Shown here in pieces: positions 17,378 through 26,587 of a stretch of DNA of 64,000 bases. The notes under the pieces are model-generated. The model saw nothing but the letters and a program-made list of their open reading frames with translations, was not told the origin of the DNA and made no database searches. Position 1 is the stretch's first letter. The number at the start of each line of letters is the position of its first letter. The stretch comes from Alitabrizicola rongguiensis (GTDB taxonomy: Bacteria; Pseudomonadota; Alphaproteobacteria; Rhodobacterales; Rhodobacteraceae): NCBI RefSeq assembly GCF_021491355.1, contig NZ_JAKENF010000002.1, positions 124,001 through 188,000 on the forward strand, written 5' to 3'. Position numbers and translations under genes: made by a program.

Positions 17378-19261
17378 ATGCCCGCCCCTGCCCTTCAGCT
17401 TGTTACGCCCTCGCAACTCGCCCTGCCGCTCTTGCGGCCCGGCGAGGTCCGGCCTCGCGACGAGGCGGGCGCGCTCGGCCTCCACCTGCTGAACGCGGGG
17501 GTGGTCGGGCCGGCTGCGCTCGTGCGTGGACTGGCCTTGCAGCGCGAAAGGGGCGGCGATCTCGGCACGCTCCTGCTGACAGAGGGGCTGGCGCGCGATC
17601 CGGCCCTGACCCGTGCGCGCGCAGCATATCTTGGGCTGCGCTTCGTCGATCCGCGCGAGTCAGCGCCCGATCCGCGCCAGATCGACCGGCTGGGGGCGGT
17701 TGACTGTCTGCGCCTTGGCCTTCTGCCCTGGCGCCGGATCGGCGCGGCCACGGTCGTTCTGGCGGATCATCCCGACACGCTTCGCCGGCATCGCGGCACG
17801 GTCGAAGCCGCGCTTGGGCCGGTGACACTTGCCCTCGCCCCGCGCGAGGCGCTTCAGGCCGTCGTTGCCGAACTCAGCCGCGATCCCCTGCTTCGGCGCG
17901 CCGAAAGCCGCACCGAGGCCAGCGAAAGCTGCCGGTCTCTGCCGGCACGGCCCCGGCTGCTGCACCCGGTGCTTCTTGTCCTCGGTGTGCTTCTGGGCCT
18001 CTTCCCGCTTGCCATGACCCTGGGCCTTCTGACGCTGATTGCCCTCTTGGCGATGACCGCCAGCATGGTGCTCAAGGGCGCTGCGCTTCTTGCTGCCCTG
18101 CGCCGCCCGCCCCCCGCCGATCCGCCGCCCCTGATCGCCCGGTTGCCAGTGGTATCGGTCATGGTCGCGCTCTACAAGGAAGCCGAGATTGCGCCCCGCC
18201 TTGTCCGCCGGCTGGGGCGGATCGACTATCCGCGCGAACTGCTCGACATCGTGCTTGTCGTCGAAGAGGAAGACGAACTCACCCGCCATGCCCTGGCACG
18301 CGCCGGGCTGCCCGGCTGGATGCGGATCGTGCCGGTGCCGAAAGGCAGCCTGAAGACCAAGCCGCGCGCGCTGAACTATGCGCTCGACTTCTGCCGCGGC
18401 ATCTTCATCGGCATCTACGATGCGGAAGACGCGCCCGAGGGCTGCCAGATCCGCAGGGTTGTCGACCGCTTCCACCAACGCGGGCCAGAGGTGGCCTGCC
18501 TGCAGGGCGTGCTCGACTTCTACAACCCGCAGACCAACTGGATGGCCCGCTGCTTCACGATGGAGTATGCCGCGTGGTTCAGGGTGATCCTGCCCGGCCT
18601 CGCGCGACTGGGCCTGCCGGTGCCGCTTGGCGGCACGACCCTGTTCTTCCGCCGCGATGCCCTTGAATCCCTCGGGGCCTGGGATGCGCATAACGTCACC
18701 GAGGACGCCGATCTCGGCCTGCGGCTGGCCCGCCACGGCTACCGGACCGAACTGATCGAGACTGAAACAGGGGAAGAGGCGAACTGCCTGCTGCTGCCGT
18801 GGATCCGCCAGCGCTCGCGCTGGATCAAGGGCTACATGATGACCTGGCGCGTCCACATGCGCGAGCCTGCCCTCCTCTGCCGGCAACTCGGGGTGAGGGG
18901 TTTCCTCGCGGTGCAGGTCCTTTTCCTAGGATCGATCCTGCACGCCCTGCTCGCGCCGCTACTGCTCAGCTTCTGGGCCGCCAGTCTTGGCCTTTGGCAT
19001 CCGGTGATCTCGGTCCTGCCGCCTGCGGCCTTCCGAGCGATGATTGGGCTGTTCCTGCTTTGCGAGGCGCTGAACCTGGCCATCGGTCTGATCGGTCTGC
19101 GCCGCCGGCGCGAGGTGCTCAATCCGATCTGGCTCCTGACCCTGTCGGTCTACCACCCGCTGGCCTCCCTTGCCGCCTACAAGGCGCTTTGGGAGATGGT
19201 CCTCAAACCCTTCTACTGGGACAAGACACGCCACGGCCGCTTCGACCGAGCTGGCGGGTAA
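17378..19261 (+). CDS. Membrane glycosyltransferase family 2 with N-terminal GspE_N-like domain
   Basis: A 627-aa inner-membrane protein. Residues about 20-170 resemble the N-terminal domain of GspE/MshE-type ATPases (RGLALQRERGGDLGTLLLTEG, YLGLRFVDP). Two helices (about 196-240) lead into a processive GT2 catalytic domain with D residues in IYDAEDAPE (about 345-352), TED at 441-443 and QRSRW at 478-482, followed by three or more helices. This plan fits synthases that build and export a polysaccharide, such as XagB-like proteins. The product is unknown. The ATG at 17378 has AGAAAGG upstream. A CtrA-type box 45 bp upstream suggests cell-cycle or motility/attachment control. It stands alone. 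Confidence 0.83.
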   Translation: MPAPALQLVTPSQLALPLLRPGEVRPRDEAGALGLHLLNAGVVGPAALVRGLALQRERGGDLGTLLLTEGLARDPALTRARAAYLGLRFVDPRESAPDPRQIDRLGAVDCLRLGLLPWRRIGAATVVLADHPDTLRRHRGTVEAALGPVTLALAPREALQAVVAELSRDPLLRRAESRTEASESCRSLPARPRLLHPVLLVLGVLLGLFPLAMTLGLLTLIALLAMTASMVLKGAALLAALRRPPPADPPPLIARLPVVSVMVALYKEAEIAPRLVRRLGRIDYPRELLDIVLVVEEEDELTRHALARAGLPGWMRIVPVPKGSLKTKPRALNYALDFCRGIFIGIYDAEDAPEGCQIRRVVDRFHQRGPEVACLQGVLDFYNPQTNWMARCFTMEYAAWFRVILPGLARLGLPVPLGGTTLFFRRDALESLGAWDAHNVTEDADLGLRLARHGYRTELIETETGEEANCLLLPWIRQRSRWIKGYMMTWRVHMREPALLCRQLGVRGFLAVQVLFLGSILHALLAPLLLSFWAASLGLWHPVISVLPPAAFRAMIGLFLLCEALNLAIGLIGLRRRREVLNPIWLLTLSVYHPLASLAAYKALWEMVLKPFYWDKTRHGRFDRAGG

Positions 19262-19278
19262 GAGCCAACACAAAGGCA

Positions 19279-19349
19279 CCTTCTTCTGTTTGCAAATATC
19301 CTCGGGGGTGAATGGGCCAGAGGCCCAGAGGGGGCTGACAGCCCCCTTT
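19279..19349. repeat. Dispersed core-plus-hairpin repeat, copy 2
   Basis: The core (CTTCTTCTGTTTG then CAAATATCCTCGGGGG, 19279-19308) is followed by a small GGGCC-AGA-GGCCC hairpin and then the hallmark AGGGGGCT-GAC-AGCCCCCT (19329-19347). It fills the gap between two convergent genes and could act as terminator for both. Confidence 0.85.
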
Positions 19350-19371
19350 GCCGACCGATCCCACGAGCGCC

Positions 19372-20025
19372 TCAGCGGGTCTTCAGCTCGCCGGCATCCA
19401 CCCGAAGGCGGGTCTCGAAGGCCTTCGAGATATGGGTCTTCAGCGCCTGATAGGCTGCCTCCCCATCCCGAGCCTCGATGGCGGCCACGATCGCGGCATG
19501 TTCCTGCAAGGCAATCTCGTCGCGACCCTCGGCCGCGAAGCTGGTCGTTGCCATCAGCGCCATGGCCCGGTTCACCAGATCGAGCTGCTGGATCAGGAAG
19601 CGGTTGTGAGACGCCAGGTGAATCTGGCGATGGAACCGCTTGTTGGCCCTGCTCAGCGCCCGTGGATCGCCCCCCAGCAGCTTGTGATCCTCCAGAACCA
19701 TCCCATGGAGCACCCGGATCTCCTCATCCGAGGCATGGCGCGCCGCAAGCCGCGCGGCAAGTCCCTCGAGTTCCGACCGCACGGCGTAAAGATCGGAAAG
19801 CTGCGAATGATCCAGCGATGCGACGATCAGGCTGCGCCCGTCGCGCGTGAGCATTGACTGGGTCTCCAGCCGCTGCAGCGCCTCGCGGACCGGCGTGCGC
19901 GACACGCCCAGCCGCTCGGCCAGCTCCGATTCCACCAGCCGGTCGCCCGGACGGTAAACGCCTGCGTCGATCGCCTCGAGGATCAGCGAATAGGCATCCT
20001 TCTGCACGTCTTTCGGTTCTTTCAT
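19372..20025 (-). CDS. GntR-family regulator (FCD/FadR subgroup)
   Basis: A 217-aa DNA-binding regulator. The winged helix-turn-helix (RPGDRLVESELAERLGVSRTPVREALQRLE) is at residues about 25-54, and the C-terminal all-helical FCD effector domain has the metal-binding type residues in ANKRFHRQIH and EHAAIVAAIEARD. Members sense small organic acids. ATG at 20025 is preferred over a GTG at 20058. It diverges from the HAD phosphatase gene; a perfect 17-bp palindrome in the gap is its likely operator. What it senses is unknown. Confidence 0.88.
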   Translation of the reverse strand: MKEPKDVQKDAYSLILEAIDAGVYRPGDRLVESELAERLGVSRTPVREALQRLETQSMLTRDGRSLIVASLDHSQLSDLYAVRSELEGLAARLAARHASDEEIRVLHGMVLEDHKLLGGDPRALSRANKRFHRQIHLASHNRFLIQQLDLVNRAMALMATTSFAAEGRDEIALQEHAAIVAAIEARDGEAAYQALKTHISKAFETRLRVDAGELKTR

Positions 20026-20071
20026 CTTCGACCCGTCCCCCCGCCCCGAAATAGACACGCCCCTTGCCCGG

Positions 20072-20088
20072 GATCAATCGGATTGATC
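20072..20088. promoter_or_regulatory. Perfect palindrome, candidate GntR operator
   Basis: GATCAATC-G-GATTGATC is perfectly symmetrical about 20080. It lies between the divergent GntR gene (start 20025) and the HAD gene (start 20118), where autoregulation would be expected. Confidence 0.55.
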
Positions 20089-20117
20089 GCCGGGCGCAGC
20101 ATCACTACCTATGTCGC

Positions 20118-20765
20118 ATGGTCCGCACGAATTTCCACCATGTCACGACCTGGGTCTTCGACCTGGACAACACGCTCTACCCGCCCTCGGCACGGCTCTT
20201 CGACCAGATCGAGGTGCGGATGATCGATTGGGTGATGGAGGCGCTGCGCGTCGACCGGCCCGAAGCCGACCGGCTGCGGCGCCACTACTGGATGACCTAT
20301 GGCACCACGCTGGCGGGGCTGATGGCGGAGCACGGGGTCGATCCCGCGCCCTATCTGACCCATGTGCATGACATCTCGTTCGACAGCCTCGTGGCGGATG
20401 CCGTGCTGGCGCGCCGGATCGCGGCCCTGCCCGGTCGCAGGATCGTCTACACCAACGGCTGCGCGCCTTACGCCGAGCGGGTCATCGCGGCGCGCGGCCT
20501 GTCCGGGCTCTTCGATGCCGTGTACGGCGTCGAACATGCGGGCTTCCGCCCAAAACCCGAGCGTCGGGCGTTCGAGACGGTCTTTGCCAGCGATGGGCTC
20601 GACCCGGCCCGGGCAGCGATGTTCGAGGATGATCCGCGCAACCTGGCTGCACCGCACGAGATGGGGATGCGCACCGTTCATATCGCGCCCGAGCCCGAAC
20701 CTGCCGAGCACATCCACCACCATGCCGAGGATCTGAGCGAGTTCCTCGGCCGACTGATCGACTGA
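20118..20765 (+). CDS. HAD-family pyrimidine 5'-nucleotidase
   Basis: A 215-aa HAD hydrolase of the pyrimidine 5'-nucleotidase (SDT1-like) group. The nucleophile motif FDLDNTLY places D15 and D17; motif II is VYTNG, the lysine motif is FRPKPERRAF and the acidic motif is FEDDPRNL. The family removes phosphate from nucleoside monophosphates or related small molecules. ATG at 20118 leaves the core intact, but the leader is short and no good ribosome binding site is seen. It diverges from the GntR gene. Confidence 0.85.
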   Translation: MVRTNFHHVTTWVFDLDNTLYPPSARLFDQIEVRMIDWVMEALRVDRPEADRLRRHYWMTYGTTLAGLMAEHGVDPAPYLTHVHDISFDSLVADAVLARRIAALPGRRIVYTNGCAPYAERVIAARGLSGLFDAVYGVEHAGFRPKPERRAFETVFASDGLDPARAAMFEDDPRNLAAPHEMGMRTVHIAPEPEPAEHIHHHAEDLSEFLGRLID

Positions 20766-20845
20766 CGCCGCACTGCGGCATCCTGTCCATTTGCCCCGAC
20801 TGCACCAGACATTATGTGGGTAAATGCTGAACAGGAGATTCATCG

Positions 20846-21070
20846 ATGACCTCTGCCACGTTTGCCCGCGGCTTCTACGCCATCCCTTTTTTCGGCTGGA
20901 TCGCCCGTGACATTTCCCGCGACATCAACAACGTCTGGTATGCGCTGGTCATCCTGCTGACGGCCCTCGCGCTGGCCGTCAAGACCTGGGGTCTGGTCGC
21001 GCTGGCCATGACGGCGCTGGCAATGGTGCCGGTGATGTTCGTGCTTCTCATCATGATCACCCGGGGCTGA
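20846..21070 (+). CDS. Small conserved membrane protein (74 aa)
   Basis: A 74-residue protein with two predicted helices (about 31-48 and 50-70). It begins MTSATFARGFYAIPFFGWIARDI. ATG at 20846 follows AGGAGA at good spacing, so it is very likely translated. I recognise it only as a small membrane protein of a type common in Rhodobacteraceae. Function is unknown. It lies 80 nt after the HAD gene and 75 nt before the UbiH-like gene on the same strand. Confidence 0.7.
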   Translation: MTSATFARGFYAIPFFGWIARDISRDINNVWYALVILLTALALAVKTWGLVALAMTALAMVPVMFVLLIMITRG

Positions 21071-21145
21071 CGCCCAGGGCGAAAATGTCGCTTGGACGCG
21101 CCCCCCGGACCGGCCTATCTGTGGGCCGAACGGAAAGGGCGCGTC

Positions 21146-22345
21146 ATGGCTAGGCAGAGCACGGATATCCTGGTTTCTGGGGGCGGCGTTGCGGGCCTGA
21201 CTGCGGCTGCAGCCTTCGGCTGTGCCGGGTTTCGCGTGATCTGCGTCGATCCCGAGCCTCCGGTCACCGAACGCGATGCCGCAGGGTCCGACCAGCGCAC
21301 GACAGCCTTCCTCCAACCCTCAATTCCGGTGCTGGAAGCTGCAGGCCTCTGGTCACGGCTCGAGCCCCATGCGGCGCCGCTGCAGATCATGCGGATCATC
21401 GATGCCGGCGGCGAGAAGCCCGAGCCGCGCATCATCAAGGATTTCGACGCCTCGGACATCTCGGACCAGCCCTTTGGCTGGAACCTCCCGAACTGGCTGC
21501 TGCGGCGCGAGATGGTGGCGCGGCTGGCCGAGCTGCCGAATGTCTCGTTCCGCCCCGGCACCGCCACGGCTCGGCTCATCACCCGCGAGGGCGAGGCCTT
21601 GGTGACGCTGTCTGACGGCACGGGTGTCTCTGCCCGGCTGGTGGTCGCCGCCGATGGGCGCAACTCCACCGTCCGGCAGGCGCTCGGCATCCCGGTCAAG
21701 ACGCTGCGCTATGGACAGAAGGCGCTGGCCTTCGCGGTCACCCATCCCGAACCGCACAACAACGTCTCGACCGAGATCCATCGCTCGGGCGGCCCCTTTA
21801 CGTTGGTGCCCCTGCCCGACCGCGACGGCGCCCATTCCTCGGCCATCGTCTGGATGGAGCGCGGCCCCGAAGCACTGCGCCTCGCGGCCCTGCCCCAGGC
21901 GGAGTTCGAGGCGGCGATGACCGAACGCTCCTGCGGCATCCTCGGGCCGCTGAAGCTGGTCAGCCGCCGCACCGTCTGGCCGATCATCAGCCAGATCGCC
22001 GACCGCATGGCGGGCGAACGTGCGGCGCTGATCGCCGAGGCCGCGCATGTCGTCCCGCCAATCGGGGCTCAGGGGCTGAACATGAGCCTCGCCGACCTGC
22101 GGGTCCTCCTGGACCTTGCGGCGAAAGCGCCGGACCGCCTTGGCGATGCCGCGATGCTCGACGCCTATCACAAGGCGCGCCACACCGAGGTCATGGCGCG
22201 GGTCACAGGCATCGACGCGCTGAACCGCGCCTCGATGATGGGCGAGCCTTTCCTGCGCGATCTGCGCGCAGGCGCCCTCAATGCGTTCTATTCCATCGCC
22301 CCGGTGCGCCGGACCCTGATGAAGGCCGGTCTCGGGGTGCGCTGA
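21146..22345 (+). CDS. UbiH/UbiF/COQ6-family FAD-dependent hydroxylase
   Basis: A 399-aa aromatic-ring hydroxylase of the ubiquinone biosynthesis family. The FAD-binding GGGVAGL is near residue 12, the DG motif is AADGRNSTVRQALGI, and the ribityl-binding motif ends in GAQGLNMSLADL. These enzymes add oxygen to ubiquinone precursors at the membrane, using O2. ATG at 21146 follows GGAAAGGG. Which ring position it hydroxylates cannot be told; alphaproteobacteria use UbiH, UbiF, UbiM or UbiL combinations. Its stop lies 3 nt from the stop of the convergent aminotransferase. Confidence 0.87.
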   Translation: MARQSTDILVSGGGVAGLTAAAAFGCAGFRVICVDPEPPVTERDAAGSDQRTTAFLQPSIPVLEAAGLWSRLEPHAAPLQIMRIIDAGGEKPEPRIIKDFDASDISDQPFGWNLPNWLLRREMVARLAELPNVSFRPGTATARLITREGEALVTLSDGTGVSARLVVAADGRNSTVRQALGIPVKTLRYGQKALAFAVTHPEPHNNVSTEIHRSGGPFTLVPLPDRDGAHSSAIVWMERGPEALRLAALPQAEFEAAMTERSCGILGPLKLVSRRTVWPIISQIADRMAGERAALIAEAAHVVPPIGAQGLNMSLADLRVLLDLAAKAPDRLGDAAMLDAYHKARHTEVMARVTGIDALNRASMMGEPFLRDLRAGALNAFYSIAPVRRTLMKAGLGVR

Positions 22346-22348
22346 AGA

Positions 22349-23476
22349 CTAGAGAACCTTGTCGACCGCCGCCTGCAGCCGCGCGAGCGTGCCCGGCACG
22401 TCGTAAAGCTTGTCCAGCCCGAACAGCCCCAGTCGGAACGTCCGGAACTCGGTCCCCTCGCCCACCTGAAGCGGCACGCCCGCCGCGATCTGCAGACCCT
22501 CGGCCACGAATTTCTTGCCGTTCTGGATGTCCGGGTCGTCAGTGAAGCTGACAACCACCCCCGGCGCTCCGAAGCCATCGGCGGCGACCGAGGGCACGCC
22601 CTTGGCCTTCATCATCGCCCGAACGCCTTCGCCCAGCTTCCACTGCGCCTCTTTAAGCCGCTGGAAGCCGTAGGTCTTCGTCTCCTGCATCGCGTCGCGG
22701 AAACGGACGAGCGCCTCGGTCGGCATGGTGGCGTGATAGGCATGGCCGCCATTCTCATAGGCCGACATGATCGCCCGCCACTTCTTTAGGTCGAGCGCGA
22801 AGCTGTCCGATGTGGTTTCGGCCAGCCGCTTCTCCGCCCGCTCGGACAGCATCACCAGGCCGGCTGCGGGCGAGGAGGACCAGCCCTTCTGCGGGGCAGA
22901 AATCAGCACGTCGACACCCGTCGCGCCCATGTCCACCCAGACCGCTCCGCTTGCGATGCAGTCGAGCACCATCAGCGCGCCGATCTCATGCGCCGCCGCC
23001 GCGATGGCAGTGATGTAGCTGTCCGGCAGGATGATCCCGGCGCTGGTCTCGACATGCGGGGCAAAGACAACATCCGGCCTCACCTCGCGGATCTTCGCCA
23101 CGACCTCGTCCACCGGCGGCGGCGCGTAAGGCGCTTTCGGCCCATTCCCACCGGTCCGCGCCATGCAGACGGTCGTTTCCGCCGCGAACCCGCCCGCCTC
23201 GAAGATCTGCGTCCAGCGGTAGGAGAACCAGCCGTTCCGCACGATCAGCGCGTGGCGGTCGCGGGCGAACTGGCGGGCGACCGCTTCCATCGCAAAGGTG
23301 CCGCCGCCCGGCACGACCGCCACGCCAGAGGCGCTGTAGACCTCGCATAGCATCTCCGAAATGTCACGCATCACCTTCTGGAACTTCGCCGACATGTGGT
23401 TCAGCGACCGGTCGGTGAAAACCACCGAGAATTCCTGGAGCCCCTCTGGGTCGATTTCGGGCAGCAATCCGGGCAT
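22349..23476 (-). CDS. Class V aminotransferase (serine-pyruvate / alanine-glyoxylate type)
   Basis: A 375-aa PLP enzyme of fold type I class V. The PLP lysine is K197 in SAPQKGWSS, with D172 (VLDCIASG) and H141 (PHVETSAG) around the ring. The N-terminal substrate loop RSLNHMSAKFQKVM and VPGGGTFAMEAVA fit the alanine-glyoxylate/serine-pyruvate group, though the exact amino donor is uncertain. The start at 23476 follows GAGGAGGA; longer forms run through the repeat element. It lies downstream of the two Lrp genes on the same strand, which hints at control by amino acid supply. Confidence 0.87.
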   Translation of the reverse strand: MPGLLPEIDPEGLQEFSVVFTDRSLNHMSAKFQKVMRDISEMLCEVYSASGVAVVPGGGTFAMEAVARQFARDRHALIVRNGWFSYRWTQIFEAGGFAAETTVCMARTGGNGPKAPYAPPPVDEVVAKIREVRPDVVFAPHVETSAGIILPDSYITAIAAAAHEIGALMVLDCIASGAVWVDMGATGVDVLISAPQKGWSSSPAAGLVMLSERAEKRLAETTSDSFALDLKKWRAIMSAYENGGHAYHATMPTEALVRFRDAMQETKTYGFQRLKEAQWKLGEGVRAMMKAKGVPSVAADGFGAPGVVVSFTDDPDIQNGKKFVAEGLQIAAGVPLQVGEGTEFRTFRLGLFGLDKLYDVPGTLARLQAAVDKVL

Positions 23477-23539
23477 GGGCCAATCCTCCTCTTTGCACCG
23501 GTAAAGATACAGGCGCCGCGCGCCCGCGCCACCCCCTGC

Positions 23540-23604
23540 ACTTCTTCTGTTCGCAAATATCCTCGGGGGAGGTGCAGGAGGGGGCAGACGGCCCCCTCCT
23601 GCAC
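23540..23604. repeat. Dispersed core-plus-hairpin repeat, copy 3
   Basis: The core ACTTCTTCTGTTCG then CAAATATCCTCGGGGG (23540-23569) is followed by a perfect 14-bp stem (23572-23585 with 23591-23604) that contains the hallmark GGGGGC-AGACG-GCCCCC. It lies between the Lrp stop and the aminotransferase start on the minus strand. Confidence 0.85.
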
Positions 23605-23633
23605 GGCGGGCATGGGTCGGCACCGCCCTGCCT

Positions 23634-24092
23634 TTACCCGATCGGCCCCGGCCGCCGCTCCTCGCTCAGTAGGACGTTGGCCTCGACCTGCCCTACGCCC
23701 GGCAGGGTCATGATCCGCCGGCGCAGCACCCGCTCGAAATCGGCAATGTCGCGGGCCACGACCCGCAGGCGGTAGTCGAACAGGCCCAGCACGTGCTGCA
23801 CCACCTGCACCTCGGGGATTGCCGTCACCGCCCGTTCGAAGTCCTCGAGGGCAACGCGCCCCCGCGTGGCCAGCTTGATGCCCAGGAACACCGTCACGCC
23901 AAAGCCGATCGCCTCGCGGTCCACCACCACGCGCGTCCCGGCCAGCACGCCCGCCTCCTCCAGCCGCTTCACCCGGCGCCAGGCGGCGGGCTGGCTCAGG
24001 CCCAGACGCCGGCCAAGCTCGCCGGCGCTGACGGTGGCGTCTGCGGTCAGGATACGCAGGATCGCCCGGTCGTGGTCATCAAGGTCGATCAA
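23634..24092 (-). CDS. Lrp/AsnC-family regulator (second of a pair)
   Basis: A 152-aa feast/famine regulator: N-terminal helix-turn-helix (LDDHDRAILRIL, GRRLGLSQPAAWRRVKRLEEAGVL) and C-terminal RAM ligand domain (LGLFDYRLRVVARD). The start codon is TTG at 24092, overlapping the stop of the upstream Lrp gene as TTGA; no ATG or GTG lies nearby in frame, so it is probably made by translational coupling and could form mixed oligomers with its neighbour. It is about a third identical to that neighbour, so the pair is an old duplication. Confidence 0.87.
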   Translation of the reverse strand: MIDLDDHDRAILRILTADATVSAGELGRRLGLSQPAAWRRVKRLEEAGVLAGTRVVVDREAIGFGVTVFLGIKLATRGRVALEDFERAVTAIPEVQVVQHVLGLFDYRLRVVARDIADFERVLRRRIMTLPGVGQVEANVLLSEERRPGPIG

Positions 24093-24544
24093 ACCGGCAG
24101 CCCCCCGTCATCCTTGATGGTCGAGATCAGCATCAGCGCATCCAGCTCGGCGATATGCGGCAGCGTCAGGATGCGGCTGCGATAAAGGTCCTGGTAATGC
24201 CCCATGTCGCGGGCGATGACGTTCAGCCGTACATCCACGCGGCCAAGGAAGGTCTCGATCGCCACCACCTCCGGCACCTCGCGCGCCGCCGCGATGAAGT
24301 CGTCGAAGGCGCGCGGATCGGTCTTGTCGAGCGTGAAGCGCAGGGACACCTCCACGGCATAGCCGAGCTTCCGCCAGTCGATCACCGCTTCGCGGCCTTG
24401 GATCACCCCGGCCGCCTGTAGCTTTTCCAGCCGGCGCCAGCAGGTCGCGGTGGTCAACCCCGTGCGCTCGGCCAGTTCTCCGGTGCCAAGCGCGGGCTCG
24501 GCCAGAAGATGACGCAGCAGGCGCCGGTCGGTATCGTCAAGCAT
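24089..24544 (-). CDS. Lrp/AsnC-family regulator (first of a pair)
   Basis: A 151-aa Lrp-type regulator with the helix-turn-helix LGTGELAERTGLTTATCWRRLEKLQAAGVI and the RAM domain signature VDVRLNVIARDMGHYQDLYRS. Family members bind amino acids and act as octameric DNA-bending regulators. ATG at 24544 begins the helix-turn-helix directly. It diverges from ilvC; the 132-bp gap holds two inverted repeats that could bind it. A role in branched-chain amino acid control is a reasonable inference from this position. Confidence 0.88.
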   Translation of the reverse strand: MLDDTDRRLLRHLLAEPALGTGELAERTGLTTATCWRRLEKLQAAGVIQGREAVIDWRKLGYAVEVSLRFTLDKTDPRAFDDFIAAAREVPEVVAIETFLGRVDVRLNVIARDMGHYQDLYRSRILTLPHIAELDALMLISTIKDDGGLPV

Positions 24545-24572
24545 GGAAACTTCGTTTATTGCCGATGTTACG

Positions 24573-24621
24573 CATGATCTTTCGCAGATCATGGAAGAAT
24601 CGTCAAACTTTGCACGACGAT
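24573..24621. promoter_or_regulatory. Two inverted repeats in the Lrp/ilvC divergent gap
   Basis: CATGATCT-TTCGC-AGATCATG (24573-24593) is a perfect 8-bp inverted repeat, and ATCGTC-N11-GACGAT (24599-24621) a perfect 6-bp one. They are candidate Lrp sites controlling one or both transcripts. Confidence 0.45.
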
Positions 24622-24661
24622 TTACGTGCCTGTCCCTATGATGCCCGCCAGAACGGCATAA

Positions 24662-25699
<1,038 letters not shown>

Positions 25700-25710
25700 T
25701 ATGCTTCAGT

Positions 25711-25739
25711 GTGGGCGCCCAAGACAAGCGGGCGCCCAC
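25711..25739 (+). terminator. Hairpin after ilvC
   Basis: A perfect 10-bp stem (GTGGGCGCCC / GGGCGCCCAC) with a nine-base loop starts 12 nt after the ilvC stop. There is no T-run, so it may stabilise the mRNA end rather than terminate on its own. Confidence 0.5.
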
Positions 25740-25801
25740 ACGCACCACGAGAAGATGTCCAGACGGCAGTGACTTCCCTCAACGCCTTGCGGAGGGCCGT
25801 G

Positions 25802-26299
25802 ATGGAAAGCGAAACTTGGACCGGCGGATGCCAATGCGGCGCGGTGCGCTATGCACTGCTGGAAAAACCGGAAAACGCCTGCATCTGCCACTGCCGCATG
25901 TGCCAGAAGCAGTTCGGCAGCTTCTTCGGCGCCTTTGCCGATGTTCACCCCGACAATTTCCGGATCACTCGCGGCGCGCCGGGCTGGTTCCAAAGCTCGG
26001 ACGAGGCCATGCGCGGTTTCTGCCGGGATTGCGGCACTCCGCTGTTCTACAGCTTCATGACAGGCCATCGCATCGGCGTTTCGATCGGTTCGCTCGATCG
26101 CCATTCAGAGGTGAGGCCGCAGGCCCAATTCGGGATTGAGGCGCGCGAGCCCTGGTTTTCCGATCTGCCGTTCCTGCCCGAGACGGTCACAGGCGAGGGA
26201 GACAACGGTGTTGGCGACACGCCCGAGCGTTTCGAGAAGATCCGCCTCTCCAGCCGCCAGCATCCCGATCACGACACCGCCGAATGGCCTACCCGTTGA
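25802..26299 (+). CDS. GFA-family zinc protein (CENP-V/GFA domain)
   Basis: A 165-aa protein of the GFA family. Zinc ligands are complete: C10-Q-C12, C27/C29, C31-R-M-C34 and C74-R-D-C77 (GGCQCG, CICHCRMC, GFCRDCGTP). Members are often annotated as glutathione-dependent formaldehyde-activating enzymes, but most have no proven activity. ATG at 25802 directly precedes the zinc domain. It lies between ilvC and a second diverged copy of the ilvC 3' end, so it may have been inserted there. A link to formaldehyde from demethylation is conceivable but unsupported. Confidence 0.82.
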   Translation: MESETWTGGCQCGAVRYALLEKPENACICHCRMCQKQFGSFFGAFADVHPDNFRITRGAPGWFQSSDEAMRGFCRDCGTPLFYSFMTGHRIGVSIGSLDRHSEVRPQAQFGIEAREPWFSDLPFLPETVTGEGDNGVGDTPERFEKIRLSSRQHPDHDTAEWPTR

Positions 26300-26340
26300 G
26301 CGCATCCTTCCCCATTGCATCCCGGAACGAAGTGCTCGTT

Positions 26341-26396
26341 GCGCCATGATGCCGTGGATCACCAAGAACACGATGGTCGACAAGGCCCGAAACTGA
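26341..26396 (+). pseudogene. Second, diverged copy of the ilvC 3' end (scar)
   Basis: These 56 bp match ilvC 25644-25699 at 46 of 56 positions and would encode MMPWITKNTMVDKARN-stop against [16 protein letters not shown]-stop. Five of the ten differences are silent third-position changes, so the copy diverged as a functional gene before being left here. There is no ilvC body attached. The 193 nt from here to the next start hold nothing else I recognise. Confidence 0.75.
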
Positions 26397-26587
26397 TCCC
26401 GCCACATCGAGGCAGAAGGGCCGGGGCAATCGCTCCAGCCCTGCGTATTTCGTGGGCACCCGGCTGCAAGTCACGGCAAACGGCGGCTGATGGCTGCGCA
26501 ATTGCGGGCCGAGCCCCTGCCATTTCATTCCCGCGTCACGAGAGCGTGATACCCTTCTGACACTGGCGAGTTGAGGGGGTAGTGGTG

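Noticed and set aside
20111-20117. ATG at 20111 as start of the HAD gene
   Set aside because: It is out of frame with the HAD reading frame; ATG at 20118 is in frame.
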